A stretch of DNA of 64,000 bases, from the NCBI RefSeq assembly GCF_002097715.1, contig NZ_CP020738.1, positions 1,364,001 to 1,428,000 on the forward strand. The letters run 5' to 3'. The notes beneath the pieces are model-generated. The model saw only the letters and a list, made by a program, of their open reading frames with translations, had not been told where the DNA came from and did no database searches. Of this stretch, positions 8,715 to 17,576 are shown one piece after another (the stretch's first letter is position 1; every line of letters starts with the position of its first letter). Source of the stretch: Burkholderia ubonensis subsp. mesacidophila. Its GTDB lineage: Bacteria; Pseudomonadota; Gammaproteobacteria; Burkholderiales; Burkholderiaceae. Made by a program: the position numbers and the translations under genes.

Positions 8715-9963
8715 GCTGAATTCCTCGGTCGGGGCTGGTCCATACGGCGCGTTTGCCACGGGCTCGCAACACGGTGGCGGGGAGGGCGACAACGGTCGTG
8801 ATCATGCTGATCAGCCAGAAGGCGACGGGATACCAGACGGTATCCAGGAAGTACATCAGCAGCTTTTCGTCGTAGCGGCGATCGATCATGCAGCCGACGA
8901 TCAGCTGCAGCACGCAGGTCGCCACCAGCAGCATGCCGTGCCAGTGCGGCACGAGCGACACGTGCCAGTCCGGCGGCAGCGGATGGAAGAGGCCGACGAC
9001 CGACAGCAGCAGGATGAACGACATCGAATACGCCCACGCGATGCCGATCAGGTACTCCGCGAACAGCGGCCACATCATCATTCGCGCCGGCTGCGCGATC
9101 GTGCCCGCGTACTTGAGCAGCACCTGGATGCCGCCCTTGGCCCAGCGCAGCCGCTGGCGGTAGAGCCCCTTGAGCGTCTCCGGCATCAGGATCCAGCTGA
9201 GCGCGTGCGGCTCGTACACGACGCGCCAGTCGCGGCACTGCAGCTTCCAGCTGATGTCGATGTCCTCGGTCAGCATGTCCGAGCTCCAGTAGCCGACATC
9301 GGCGAGCGCGGTCTTGCGGAACATCGTGATGACGCCGGACACCGTGAAGATGCGGCCGTACACCTGTTGCGTGCGCTTGATCAGCCCGACGATCGACGAA
9401 AATTCGCCGACCTGCATGCGGCCGAGCAGCGACGTACGCGTGCGGATGCGCGGGTTGCCGGTCACCGCGCCGACGCCGGGGTCGGAAATGAAATGCTCGA
9501 GCATCCAGCCGATCGCATCGTGCGCGAGCAGCGAATCGCCGTCGATGCAGAGCAGGTACTCCGCGTTCGACACGGCCGCCGCGGTCGTCAGGCCCACCGC
9601 CTTGCCCTCGTTGCGCGCGTGATGGATCACGATGAGCCGCGGGATCGCGGCGGCCAGCTCGTTGAGCATGTCGCCGGTGTGATCCTTGCTTCCGTCGTTG
9701 ACCGCGATGATGTCGTAGTTCGGATAATCCATGCCGTTCAGGTGCGTGATCACGCTGCGCACGTTCGCCGCCTCGTTGAAGCAGGGCACGACGATCGACA
9801 CCTTCGGCATGCCGCTCGCCGCGAGCGCGCGCTTCGACAGCACGCGGCCTTCTTCGAGCAGGAAGAAATGCACGACGCCCCCGATCATCCACAGATACGA
9901 CATGAAGAACGGGTAGTAGAAGACGAAGTCCTGCAGGCGCCGGATGAGGTCGTGTGTCGTCAT
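8692..9963 (-). CDS. pgaC: Poly-beta-1,6-N-acetyl-D-glucosamine synthase PgaC (GT2)
   Basis: 423-residue processive family 2 glycosyltransferase in the inner membrane that polymerises UDP-GlcNAc. Catalytic motifs are all present: VPCFNEAAN near 60, NDGSKD near 89-94, DGDS at 141-144, LTEDID at 231-236 and QRLRW at 270-274. A membrane segment lies at about 15-35 and further ones follow the catalytic domain (FAEYLIGIAWAYSMSFILLL, MLLVATCVLQLIVGCM and VAFWLISMITTVVALPATV). Length is close to E. coli PgaC (441). The start ATG 9963 overlaps the pgaB stop (ATGA). Confidence 0.95.
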   Translation of the reverse strand: MTTHDLIRRLQDFVFYYPFFMSYLWMIGGVVHFFLLEEGRVLSKRALAASGMPKVSIVVPCFNEAANVRSVITHLNGMDYPNYDIIAVNDGSKDHTGDMLNELAAAIPRLIVIHHARNEGKAVGLTTAAAVSNAEYLLCIDGDSLLAHDAIGWMLEHFISDPGVGAVTGNPRIRTRTSLLGRMQVGEFSSIVGLIKRTQQVYGRIFTVSGVITMFRKTALADVGYWSSDMLTEDIDISWKLQCRDWRVVYEPHALSWILMPETLKGLYRQRLRWAKGGIQVLLKYAGTIAQPARMMMWPLFAEYLIGIAWAYSMSFILLLSVVGLFHPLPPDWHVSLVPHWHGMLLVATCVLQLIVGCMIDRRYDEKLLMYFLDTVWYPVAFWLISMITTVVALPATVLRARGKRAVWTSPDRGIQHEERADY

Positions 9964-12047
9964 TGCGCGGCCTTCCCTTTGTGTTGCCCCTGCATCAGCG
10001 CGTTGATCGAGGTCGGATCGAGACGGGACTTGAGCGACATCGCAGTGCGTATCGCCGCGAGCTGCGGCTGGTCGCGCAGGAAGTTGTCCGGGTAGTAGCC
10101 GAAGTTCAACACCCCGCGGCTTCGCAGTCGCCCCATCTGCGCAAGCAGCGTGCTGCTGGGAATATCCTTGCGCGCGCGCCAGTCGTAGGACTGCAGTTCG
10201 AACACGGTCTTCGTCAGGCCGTGCGGTTTCGTCGCGACCGCGCCGGCGAGCTGGTCCAGCCAGCGCTCCGGGTCCGGCGCCTGCTCCATGTAGGGCATCG
10301 CCATCAGCGCGACGAAGTCGTACGCGTTGAGGAAATCGTCGTAGTTCTGCGCATACCAGGCTTCGGACGCGGGGTTCAGCACCGGCTGCGCGAAGATGTT
10401 GCGCGCGGTGAGCACGTCGCCCGCGTTCTGGTTCGCGAGCACGATCTGCTCGAGCTGCCGCGTCAGGTCCAGCAGGTAGCGCGTCTTCTGCCGGGTCCAG
10501 CGGTCCATCAGGTCGGGCTTCGCGCGAATCTGCCCGATGTCGCGCGGCAGCCCCCATTGGCCATACGTTTGCAACGCGTGCCGGCCCGCATCCTCGTAGT
10601 CGTCGAGCACCGCGTCGTCGCTGAACAGGATGCCGCTGAACGACGCATATTTGCTCAGGTCCTCGTAGATCTGCTCGATCATCAGCCGTGCATTCGGATC
10701 GAACGGGCTCAGGCGAAAACCGCGCGTGGCGTTCTCGCGCGCCGGCGCGCCGCCGTAGGCGGTGACCGTTTCGAGGTCGTGGAGCTTGCCCGGCGGCGGG
10801 CGGAACGCGAGCACCGGCATCCATGCGTAGACCTGGACGTTGGAGCGGGTATTGAGCTGCCAGGCGGTGCGCGAGAACAGGTCGGCGCGCATCGGCAGGT
10901 GCCGGTTCGGAAAATAGACGGACTCCGCGACACCCGTGCCCTTCGGATCGGCGTACGCCTGCAGGTAGACCGACTTCGGCTGCATATCGTAGATGCGCTG
11001 GACGAGCACGCCGAGGTTCTTTTCCTGCTGCGCCGGGTTGGGGTCGTACACCTGGTCGAGGTCGACCTGCACGACACGCTCGACGACACCGGACTCGCCG
11101 CGATTGGTCGCCGGCTCGCGCATCGAACGCTCGAACCCGCCGATGTCGACGTCATACATCATCAGGATCCGCCGCAACCGGTCGAGCGGCACGTCCGGCG
11201 TGTTCGGCCCGGCATCGAGGCTGAACTGGATATCCATGCCGAGCGACGTCGAGATTCGGCGCACCGGCTGGTTTTCCGCGCCATACGGCCAGACCATCGA
11301 GCGCGCGATGACGCCGGTGCGCTCATGAATCTGCCGGACGCACGTCTGCAGGTCGTCGTGTATCCGCGCTTCGAATTCCGCATCGGTTTCATAGCGCTTT
11401 TCGTTTCCCAGGTAGAGGTGCGACGTCGTCGCGGGCAACTCGTTGCCCTGCGGGTTGGCCACCGCGCCGTGGTGCAGGTTGTGCGTGTGACAGGCGAGTT
11501 CGACCAGTTCCGACGAACCGACCTGCTTGACCTCGTCCCACGACATGAAGAATTCGCGCGGCACCTGGATCCGGTCGCTGATGCGGATCGGCGCGTCGGC
11601 CGGGGCGTCGATCCACGCCGTGACGATGCCCATCACCGCCGGATAGCGGAACCGCTTCAGCAGCGGCAGCACTTTCGTGTAGTGGCTGCGGAAGCCGTCG
11701 TCGAACGTGAGGAGCACGGAGCGGGGCGGCAACGGCTTGCCGCCGTGCCGGGACGCTTCGATCTGCCTGACGGTGACGGTGTGGTAGTTGTTGCTCTGCA
11801 GCCAGGAAAAAATCGCGGTCAGCGTGCCGGTATCGATCGCGTACGGATCGACCATCGTGGCGGTCGCGAACGTCGACAGCAGGTTGTCGCGCACGTCGTG
11901 CATGCAGATCACGCGGAAGGTCTTGCCGTCGGCGGGATCGGATGGCGGAAGCAGGTCGATCATCCGTGCCTGGGTCACGCCCGGAAACAGCGAACAAGCA
12001 GCAGCCGTGCCAAGGCAACCACACATGAAGGTCCGTCTGGATTGCAT
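9960..12047 (-). CDS. pgaB: PNAG N-deacetylase / hydrolase PgaB
   Basis: 695-residue exported enzyme that partially deacetylates PNAG, which is needed for export through PgaA. The N-terminal carbohydrate-esterase 4 domain shows CMHDVRDN at about 48-55, LLTFDDGFRSHY at 112-123 with the Asp pair, the metal site ACHTHNLHH at 185-193, and WPYGAENQP near 253. The C-terminal half is the glycoside-hydrolase-like domain with GILFSDDAVLDDYEDA and ANQNAGDVLTARNIF. The start at 12047 follows an AGGAG site. The N-terminus reads QSRRTFMCGCLGTAAACSL: a twin-arginine-like SRRTFM followed by cysteines that could act as a lipobox. E. coli PgaB is an outer-membrane lipoprotein; a Tat route here would be unusual. 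Confidence 0.93.
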   Translation of the reverse strand: MQSRRTFMCGCLGTAAACSLFPGVTQARMIDLLPPSDPADGKTFRVICMHDVRDNLLSTFATATMVDPYAIDTGTLTAIFSWLQSNNYHTVTVRQIEASRHGGKPLPPRSVLLTFDDGFRSHYTKVLPLLKRFRYPAVMGIVTAWIDAPADAPIRISDRIQVPREFFMSWDEVKQVGSSELVELACHTHNLHHGAVANPQGNELPATTSHLYLGNEKRYETDAEFEARIHDDLQTCVRQIHERTGVIARSMVWPYGAENQPVRRISTSLGMDIQFSLDAGPNTPDVPLDRLRRILMMYDVDIGGFERSMREPATNRGESGVVERVVQVDLDQVYDPNPAQQEKNLGVLVQRIYDMQPKSVYLQAYADPKGTGVAESVYFPNRHLPMRADLFSRTAWQLNTRSNVQVYAWMPVLAFRPPPGKLHDLETVTAYGGAPARENATRGFRLSPFDPNARLMIEQIYEDLSKYASFSGILFSDDAVLDDYEDAGRHALQTYGQWGLPRDIGQIRAKPDLMDRWTRQKTRYLLDLTRQLEQIVLANQNAGDVLTARNIFAQPVLNPASEAWYAQNYDDFLNAYDFVALMAMPYMEQAPDPERWLDQLAGAVATKPHGLTKTVFELQSYDWRARKDIPSSTLLAQMGRLRSRGVLNFGYYPDNFLRDQPQLAAIRTAMSLKSRLDPTSINALMQGQHKGKAAQ

Positions 12048-12064
12048 TCCGTGAGCTCCTGGTT

Positions 12065-14134
12065 CTAGAACGGCAGGTTGAGCGAGAGGAAGCCCGTTTC
12101 CGAGCGCTCCCGCTGGCCGTCGTAAGCGTGGCTGCTGACCTCGACGCCGTAGGTCAGCGTGATGTCGTGCTTGAAGGTCCACGCATGTTCGAGGCGGGCG
12201 GTCCACAGCGCGCTGGTGCCGAATCCTCGCTCGTTGTAGGCGCCGCCGGACGCGGAGATGCGCTGCCGCATCGACATGTCGCCCTTCTTCCAGACCAGCC
12301 ACTGATGCATGACGGTCGCCGCGGCCGCATAGTCGCGTGCCGGACTGAAGTAGGGGGTGGCCTGCCGGGTGTTGCTGTCGGTGCCGACGTTCAGCGAAAC
12401 GTTGACCAGCTGGTTCGCGGACGTGTACACGCGCTGCGTGCCGGTCGCCGCGATTTCCTGGTGGAAGTTCGAGTCGGAGTAGCGGCTTACGCCGTAGCTC
12501 AGCCTGACCTCGCGGCGATCGTTCTGGCGGTACGCCACCTCGACGTTCGCGGACTTGCCCCAGATGTGCGCGACATAGGCCTTCCACGGCAGCGCGTTGT
12601 CGTTGCTGTCGAGCCCGCCGGATACCGACCAGTAGTCGTCGAAGTTGTAGGTGACGGAACCGCGGCCGCCGGTGCGTCCGTCGGTGCCGAACGATCGCGT
12701 GGCTTCGGCCTGCAGGCTGAGCGGCCCGTGCCGGTAGTCGCCGCCGACCCCCGTGCGCGTGCGGCTGATCCTGCCGATGTCGGTTTGCGCATAGCCGAAG
12801 AACGTATGGGAAAACACGCGCCAGTTGTCGCCGAACGGTTGCGAATACAGATACGTATTCGACGTGAAGCTGTTGTCCGCCAGTGCGCTGTTGCCGTGCT
12901 CGTAGCTCACGTCCGTCGTCAGCACCGGGCTGCGGTACGCGTTGTAGTCGCGCTTGAACTGGCGGACCGCACCGCTGTCCGGAAACGTATTGCCGAAGGT
13001 CTGGTCGATCTTGCGCGCGGCTTCGTAGTCGTCCGCCGCGAGCGATGCGCGGCCGAGCCCGGCGAGATTCTCGATGCTGTCGGGGTGGTCGGTCAGCGTC
13101 GCGTGATACATCGCGGTCGCCTGGCGCGGGTGCGACTGGCTCGATATTGCGTCGGCATGGGCGGCGCTTATTTCGGAGTTGAACGGCACTTCCTTCTCGA
13201 TCTTCTCCAGCTCCGCAATCCCTTCTTCGGTCCTGCCGGTGTTGATCAGAAGCTGCGCGCGCAGCCGGTAGTAGCGCAGGTAATCGTCGTTTGCCGGGTC
13301 CCACGGATGAACCTGCGCGGCCGGCGGCAACGACTTGGCCATCTCGTCGAGCACCGTGCTCGCATCCTTCGCCCGTCCCTGGTCGATATACGACCAGAAC
13401 AGGCCCTCGCGCAGCTCGATCGGGCGCGTGCGGGCGCCATACTGGTAGCCGCGCGTCGCACGGTCGGTCGGCGACGCGCTCGCCTGCGTCAGCGCGCGTC
13501 GATAGGCGGCCTCGGCCTTGCCCGGCTCGCCGAGGTACAGATAGGCGTCGCCTGCGCCCGCCAGCGCATCGATCGAGACCTCCGCGTCGGGCGGGATCGT
13601 TTCGAACGACGCCACCGCCTTTTGCATGTCGCCGCGGGCCGCGTAGGCGACCGTGCGATCTCCGGCGAGCGCCGTTCGGACCGGCGAGTACTCGGGCGTG
13701 ATCGGCATTTTCGCGTTGAGCTCGTCCGCCGCGCGCAGCGCGGTGTCGAGCCCGTCGAAGCGATCGGTGCTCGTCATCGAGCGCGCCTTGTCGCGTCCGC
13801 CCCGCACTTGCTGGCGGATCGAGAGTTCTTCCAGCTGGGCGAGATCGAAGGCGGAGAAGATGTCCGGCCGGGATTTCGCCTCGTCGATCGCCTTGACGGC
13901 GCCGCCGCTCGTGGCGAGACCGAACACTTCGTCGCGCACGGCTGCCGCGTCGGCCGGCTGCGCGCCCGACGCGCCCTGCGCCTGGGCGACGTTCTGCGGT
14001 TTGCTTGAATCGGCTTCGCCTTCGGCGGCGATGCAGGTACCGGATGCAACGAGCAGCAACATGAGCGGCGCCTGAAGAAGAATTCGCCGGTTGCGCGGAA
14101 TGGCAGTGAGTCTGCGATTGTTGATGTTGGCCAC
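12065..14134 (-). CDS. pgaA: PNAG outer-membrane export porin PgaA (TPR plus beta-barrel)
   Basis: 689-residue outer-membrane exporter of PNAG. It begins with GTG at 14134, preceded by GAGGA; the signal peptide runs through RILLQAPLMLLLVASGTCIA. Residues of about 60-370 form tetratricopeptide-like helical repeats (ALAGAGDAYLYLGEPGKAEA, ENLAGLGRASLAADDYEAAR). From about residue 390 the sequence alternates polar and hydrophobic residues as expected of a 16-strand barrel and ends in the aromatic C-terminus LSLNLPF typical of outer-membrane porins. It is shorter than E. coli PgaA (807), mainly in the TPR part. It lies 17 bp before pgaB. Confidence 0.92.
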   Translation of the reverse strand: MANINNRRLTAIPRNRRILLQAPLMLLLVASGTCIAAEGEADSSKPQNVAQAQGASGAQPADAAAVRDEVFGLATSGGAVKAIDEAKSRPDIFSAFDLAQLEELSIRQQVRGGRDKARSMTSTDRFDGLDTALRAADELNAKMPITPEYSPVRTALAGDRTVAYAARGDMQKAVASFETIPPDAEVSIDALAGAGDAYLYLGEPGKAEAAYRRALTQASASPTDRATRGYQYGARTRPIELREGLFWSYIDQGRAKDASTVLDEMAKSLPPAAQVHPWDPANDDYLRYYRLRAQLLINTGRTEEGIAELEKIEKEVPFNSEISAAHADAISSQSHPRQATAMYHATLTDHPDSIENLAGLGRASLAADDYEAARKIDQTFGNTFPDSGAVRQFKRDYNAYRSPVLTTDVSYEHGNSALADNSFTSNTYLYSQPFGDNWRVFSHTFFGYAQTDIGRISRTRTGVGGDYRHGPLSLQAEATRSFGTDGRTGGRGSVTYNFDDYWSVSGGLDSNDNALPWKAYVAHIWGKSANVEVAYRQNDRREVRLSYGVSRYSDSNFHQEIAATGTQRVYTSANQLVNVSLNVGTDSNTRQATPYFSPARDYAAAATVMHQWLVWKKGDMSMRQRISASGGAYNERGFGTSALWTARLEHAWTFKHDITLTYGVEVSSHAYDGQRERSETGFLSLNLPF

Positions 14135-14235
14135 GGGGTGTCCTCACTTCGAAACGGTTAGATCGGTCGTGCGCCGATCAATGCGCTCGATCTGCCGTCG
14201 AGTTTCCTGGTGATTCCGGTTCCCCGAGTACAACG

Positions 14236-14988
14236 TCAAGGGTGGTTTCGGATGGCCTCCCCGAGCAATGCCCGCGATTCACCGTTCTGCGGGTCGATGG
14301 CGAGCGCCCGGCTCGCGTTCTGTTGGACACAGTCCCATTCTTCGAGCACTGCGCACGTGCGCGCCTTCGCGAGCGCACGGGCGCCTTCCAGCTCCTGGTG
14401 CGTGACGCCTGCGGTGTGCGTGTGTCCGCCGCCGCCGTTGAACGCATGCGCGCGTGCCGCGAGCGTCGGGCGCGTCTTTGCATTGGCCACGTCATGAGTG
14501 CGTGGATGCGGGTGCTGCTGGCGATGCATGCCGGCATGCCTTTCATTGACGGCGCCGCCGGACGGTGTCGCATGTGCCGCGTGCGCGTTGGCCGCAGCGG
14601 CAACCGGCGGGGCAGGCGCGGGTGCGGGGGGCGTTGCCGTCGCCTGCGCGTCGACGCGCGGCGTGGCCTCCGGCTCGATTTCGATCGTCACCGGCGCCGT
14701 CATGCCGGTCGATGGCGTCGTTTTCGCCGTGTCGGCAGCGGAACCGGCCATCTGACCGGGTGTCGATGCAACGGCTTGCTTGTCAGGGATCCTGACCGAT
14801 ACGCCGACCACGCCGGATGCTTCGTGTGCCGTACTGGAGGGCTCGTCTACGACATCTCGCTTGACATAGGCGAAGATGCCGAAAATCACGGCAAACGCCA
14901 CGAAGCTGAGCGCCGCATTCTTGCCTGGGCCCCAGCCCGGTTTCGGATGGCCGGTGGCGTGCATATGCTGTCGATTCGCACTGGTCAT
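14236..14988 (-). CDS. Unrecognised membrane-anchored protein upstream of pgaA
   Basis: 250 residues; I do not recognise a named family. One transmembrane helix lies at about residues 25-43 (AALSFVAFAVIFGIFAYV). A long low-complexity periplasmic linker rich in Ala, Pro, Thr and His follows (for example PPAPAPAPPVAAAANAHAA), then a short predicted helical pair near the C-terminus, ELEGARALAKARTCAVLEEW, that resembles one tetratricopeptide repeat. A GAGGAG ribosome binding site precedes ATG 14988. It lies 101 bp before pgaA and 39 bp after the gene at 15028, so it is probably the second gene of the PNAG operon. The linker length suggests a periplasm-spanning role, perhaps connecting PgaC/D to PgaA or PgaB (inference). 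Confidence 0.75.
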   Translation of the reverse strand: MTSANRQHMHATGHPKPGWGPGKNAALSFVAFAVIFGIFAYVKRDVVDEPSSTAHEASGVVGVSVRIPDKQAVASTPGQMAGSAADTAKTTPSTGMTAPVTIEIEPEATPRVDAQATATPPAPAPAPPVAAAANAHAAHATPSGGAVNERHAGMHRQQHPHPRTHDVANAKTRPTLAARAHAFNGGGGHTHTAGVTHQELEGARALAKARTCAVLEEWDCVQQNASRALAIDPQNGESRALLGEAIRNHP

Positions 14989-15027
14989 GCATCGCTCCTC
15001 GATTCCGTGCCGTTGCCGGTGGAAGGC

Positions 15028-15447
15028 TTACCACCGGAGTTGCGTATTCAGCACACCTGTTTCGACGATCGCGTATTTCGTTTCGCCCTGGTACGTGCCT
15101 TCGATCCGGTAGCTGGCATCGGGAACGCTGAACAGGCAGCGCGGCCCTGCCGCATTGAATTCGGCGAGGACGCGACCGTGGCGCCTCAGCCGCACTTGAA
15201 CGTTGGCGAGCGGATTGCCGGATTGAGCGGAAGCAAACGACACGCCCAGGTTGTAGGGGCGCCCGTCGGGTGGAAGTGGCGCGGTGCCGTCAATCCGTGC
15301 GTCACCGCAGATGTATGAGATCACATAACGCTGCGTGCCCGGATCGGACCCGGCGGCCGTTTGGGCCGTTGCCGCTGCGCCCATGAAAAGCATCGAGGCG
15401 GCAGTGGCTGCAGCAGGAAAAGCATGCTTTCGAAACGAAGATAACAT
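15028..15447 (-). CDS. Small secreted protein, first gene of the pga unit
   Basis: 139 residues, unrecognised. The signal peptide is clear (FPAAATAASMLFMGAAATAQ). The mature part reads like one beta-sandwich with a conserved Cys pair (YVISYICGDARIDGT and FNAAGPRCLFSVPDASYRIE) and the VQVRLRRHGRVLAEF strand pattern seen in carboxypeptidase-regulatory-like or Ig-like domains (inference). A GGAGG site precedes ATG 15447; an upstream in-frame start at 15516 lacks a comparable site and would bury the signal peptide. It is the first gene transcribed toward pgaABCD, directly behind the AT-rich 15.5-16.3 kb region, so it probably marks the operon start. Confidence 0.75.
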   Translation of the reverse strand: MLSSFRKHAFPAAATAASMLFMGAAATAQTAAGSDPGTQRYVISYICGDARIDGTAPLPPDGRPYNLGVSFASAQSGNPLANVQVRLRRHGRVLAEFNAAGPRCLFSVPDASYRIEGTYQGETKYAIVETGVLNTQLRW

Positions 15448-16284
15448 CGAAACCTCCGCTCGCAGTTGATAGCAAGCATACATTCCGGATCGAAAAACGC
15501 AATGGCTATTCGCCATTTCGCAACACGCTATTCAATTTCGTGGGTCGATTAATAAAATGCCGTGCATGATGCGGGAATGACGATGGTCGGGAACATAATA
15601 TTTAAATGAGGATGGTGGGTGAGTTTGTGTAGACGGTAATGACCGGAAAAGGAAATTTTTTCGGTTCGTGGGCTTGCATGGTCGATTCAACTTGCAGAAC
15701 ATAATATCTAAAGAGGTTTGCGACGCGCTTCGATCCGATGCAACCTGCTGATAAAAGAAAATTTTGCCGCCTATCCGTATGCGGTATTGCATGACGCGGG
15801 ATGTTCGAGGCGTGGTGCGTGATATTGGGGTTGTGGTTGAATTTGCGTCGGCGGTAACGACTGACAATTGAATATTTTCCGCCATGCGGCAGGGGATTAT
15901 TTTATGTCGATGGGTGGAGTTGTATTTTTGGTTCTGTTTGTTTGATTGAATAAATGGTGGTGTTTCGCGGTGGAAACATTTTTGGTGATTGGGTGTTTCG
16001 TTTTTGATATCGAAATCGTATTTTTGTGATTTCAATGAAGATCTTGTGAAAGAAGTCGGTGCGGCCACGAGGGTGGCGTGTTTCAGGGAAAGGCATTTCG
16101 CGCCTGAGTCATATTCAACACTCGAAAGCACTTATCGGTGTTAACGACGACGGGACATTTACTCATTGCCATCGGATTACGACTGAATATTGGCCTGGAC
16201 CCGCGACTTATCCTGCCCATTCGTGGGCGCGGCATCTCGGGACGATCCCGGGACGACGCCCGGAAACGCGCGGAGGACGTGCTA
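15448..16284 (-). promoter_or_regulatory. AT-rich upstream region of the pga unit with repeated motifs
   Basis: About 0.8 kb without a gene I can support, strongly AT-rich between about 15,530 and 16,140. The motif GAACATAATATYTAAA occurs at 15591-15606 and 15697-15712, each followed by a G/A-rich GAGG element. A second loose motif, CGGTAAYGACYG, occurs near 15635 and near 15852, and each is followed by an AT-rich block ending near TTTTCCG or TTTTTTCGG. The whole looks like decayed tandem copies of a control region. It probably holds the pga promoter and regulator or silencer (H-NS-type) sites. An open frame on the minus strand at 15532-16131 has no ribosome site and a composition unlike any gene here, so I do not call it. 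Confidence 0.45.
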
Positions 16285-16548
16285 TCACCAGACCAATTCG
16301 CTGGGCGGGATCGCATGCCTCATGCGCTGCAAGTCGAGCAGGGTGCAGTGCGTGATCGGGGCGGCGGGAAATTCGTCATCCTGATGGAAGGGCAACGAAG
16401 ACGCCGGTGCGAGATGATGCCGGCCGATATTCCCCGGCGCAACCTTGTCCAAGACGCCCGCGGCGTCATGAAGCGGTGAAATGGGATGGCGCGGGATGGC
16501 GCGTCGCGCCCCGGGGCAGACGCTCGTCGGGCTGACGTCCAGGGACAT
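16285..16548 (-). CDS. Possible small protein downstream of LysR gene
   Basis: An 87-codon frame starts at ATG 16548, only 17 bp after the LysR stop on the same strand. It ends in a sequence with protein-like character (HCTLLDLQRMRHAIPPSELV) and no low-complexity stretch. There is only a weak AGG-type ribosome site, the codon bias is weaker than in neighbours, and I recognise no family. It may be a small regulator co-transcribed with the LysR gene, a degraded gene, or non-coding. Confidence 0.3.
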   Translation of the reverse strand: MSLDVSPTSVCPGARRAIPRHPISPLHDAAGVLDKVAPGNIGRHHLAPASSLPFHQDDEFPAAPITHCTLLDLQRMRHAIPPSELVW

Positions 16549-16565
16549 CCTGTCTCGCCTGGCGA

Positions 16566-17576
16566 TCACTCGCCGGCGGCGAGCCGTCCGCCGCCACCCG
16601 CCGCCCGTCTCGCGAACCGCATCGCCGGCGCCGGCTGGCCGGCGGTCGCCGTAACCGGCGCCGCGTCGCGCGGCCGGTTCATGATGTACGTCCACAGCTG
16701 CTCGGCCGCCAGCCCGCGCTTGCGCGCCGACCGGTACAGCCGGATCTCCAGCTCGGTGATCCAGTCCGCCGATCCCGCGCACACGAGACTGCCGTCGGCC
16801 AGCTCTTTCGCGACGCAGCTTTCCGGCAGCCAGCCGATCCCGTGTCCCGCCACCACCATCCCTTTCAGCGCCTCGGACATGTGCGTCTCGAAGCAGCGGT
16901 GCAGCGCGTACGGCTCGGCCGCGTTCAGCAGCAGCATCTCGACCACGTTGCCGAGGAACGCGCCCGACGAATACGCGAGCAGCGGCAGCGGCTCGCCGGG
17001 CCTGCCGGGCAGCTGGAACAGCGGCTTGCCGTGCGCATCGGGCGTGGAGACGGGGAGGATCCGTTCGACCCCGAGGTTCACGAACGGGAAATGGTTCGGA
17101 TCGAGCACGATCGGCAACTGCGGATGGTGATAGCCGAGCAGCAGGTCGCATTCGCCCTCGACGAGCTGCTGCACGCCCTCCGGCACGTTCACCGCGTTGA
17201 CGCGCGCGGTCACGTGGCCGACTTCGCCGTTGAGCTGCTTCAGCCATTCGGGGAACAGCGTGAACACGAGCGTATGCGCGACCGCGAACCGTACGACCTG
17301 GTCGCTCGCCGCGAACTGGTCGTAGCCGTTGACCAGATTGCGGGCCGCATACATGCTGCGCAGGATGTCCGCGGCCAGCCCGCGGAACATCTGTCCGGCC
17401 GGGGTGAGGGCGACCGGCGTGATGCTCCGGTCGACCAGCTTCGCATCCATCCAGGTCTCGAGCGAGGCGATCCGCCTGCTGAAGGCCGATTGCGTGAGAT
17501 GCCGGTTACGCGCCGCCCGGGAAAAACTCTTGGTATCCGCAAGGCTCAGGAAATCTTCCAGCCACTTTGCTTCCAT
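16566..17576 (-). CDS. LysR-family transcriptional regulator (HypT-like)
   Basis: 336-residue transcription factor. The N-terminal helix-turn-helix is MEAKWLEDFLSLADTKSFSR, then NRHLTQSAFSRRIASLETWM; the opening MExxWLEDFLSLA is typical of the HypT/YjiE-like subgroup that includes hypochlorite sensors. The effector domain runs from about residue 95 (VRFAVAHTLVFTLFPEWL), with HGIGWLPESCVAKELADGSL near the C-terminal lobe. The last 40 residues are a Pro/Ala/Gly/Arg-rich extension not needed by the fold. It is divergent from the ATP-grasp/alpha-E cluster but 604 bp away, so it may control that cluster, itself, or neither. Effector unknown. Confidence 0.88.
   Translation of the reverse strand: MEAKWLEDFLSLADTKSFSRAARNRHLTQSAFSRRIASLETWMDAKLVDRSITPVALTPAGQMFRGLAADILRSMYAARNLVNGYDQFAASDQVVRFAVAHTLVFTLFPEWLKQLNGEVGHVTARVNAVNVPEGVQQLVEGECDLLLGYHHPQLPIVLDPNHFPFVNLGVERILPVSTPDAHGKPLFQLPGRPGEPLPLLAYSSGAFLGNVVEMLLLNAAEPYALHRCFETHMSEALKGMVVAGHGIGWLPESCVAKELADGSLVCAGSADWITELEIRLYRSARKRGLAAEQLWTYIMNRPRDAAPVTATAGQPAPAMRFARRAAGGGGRLAAGE

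Noticed and set aside
12062..12071. GTTCTAGAAC palindrome between pgaA and pgaB
   Set aside because: Only 10 bp and overlapping the pgaA stop codon; likely chance.
9960..14147. A continuous minus frame of about 1395 codons
   Set aside because: It is pgaB preceded by the wrong frame of pgaA; pgaA and pgaB are separate genes in different frames.
15532..16131. A 199-codon minus frame in the pga upstream region
   Set aside because: No ribosome site, Thr/Ser/Lys-rich composition typical of random AT-rich sequence, no family resemblance.
16138..16479. A 113-codon plus frame between pga and LysR
   Set aside because: No ribosome site and low complexity; the opposite strand has a slightly better small-protein candidate.
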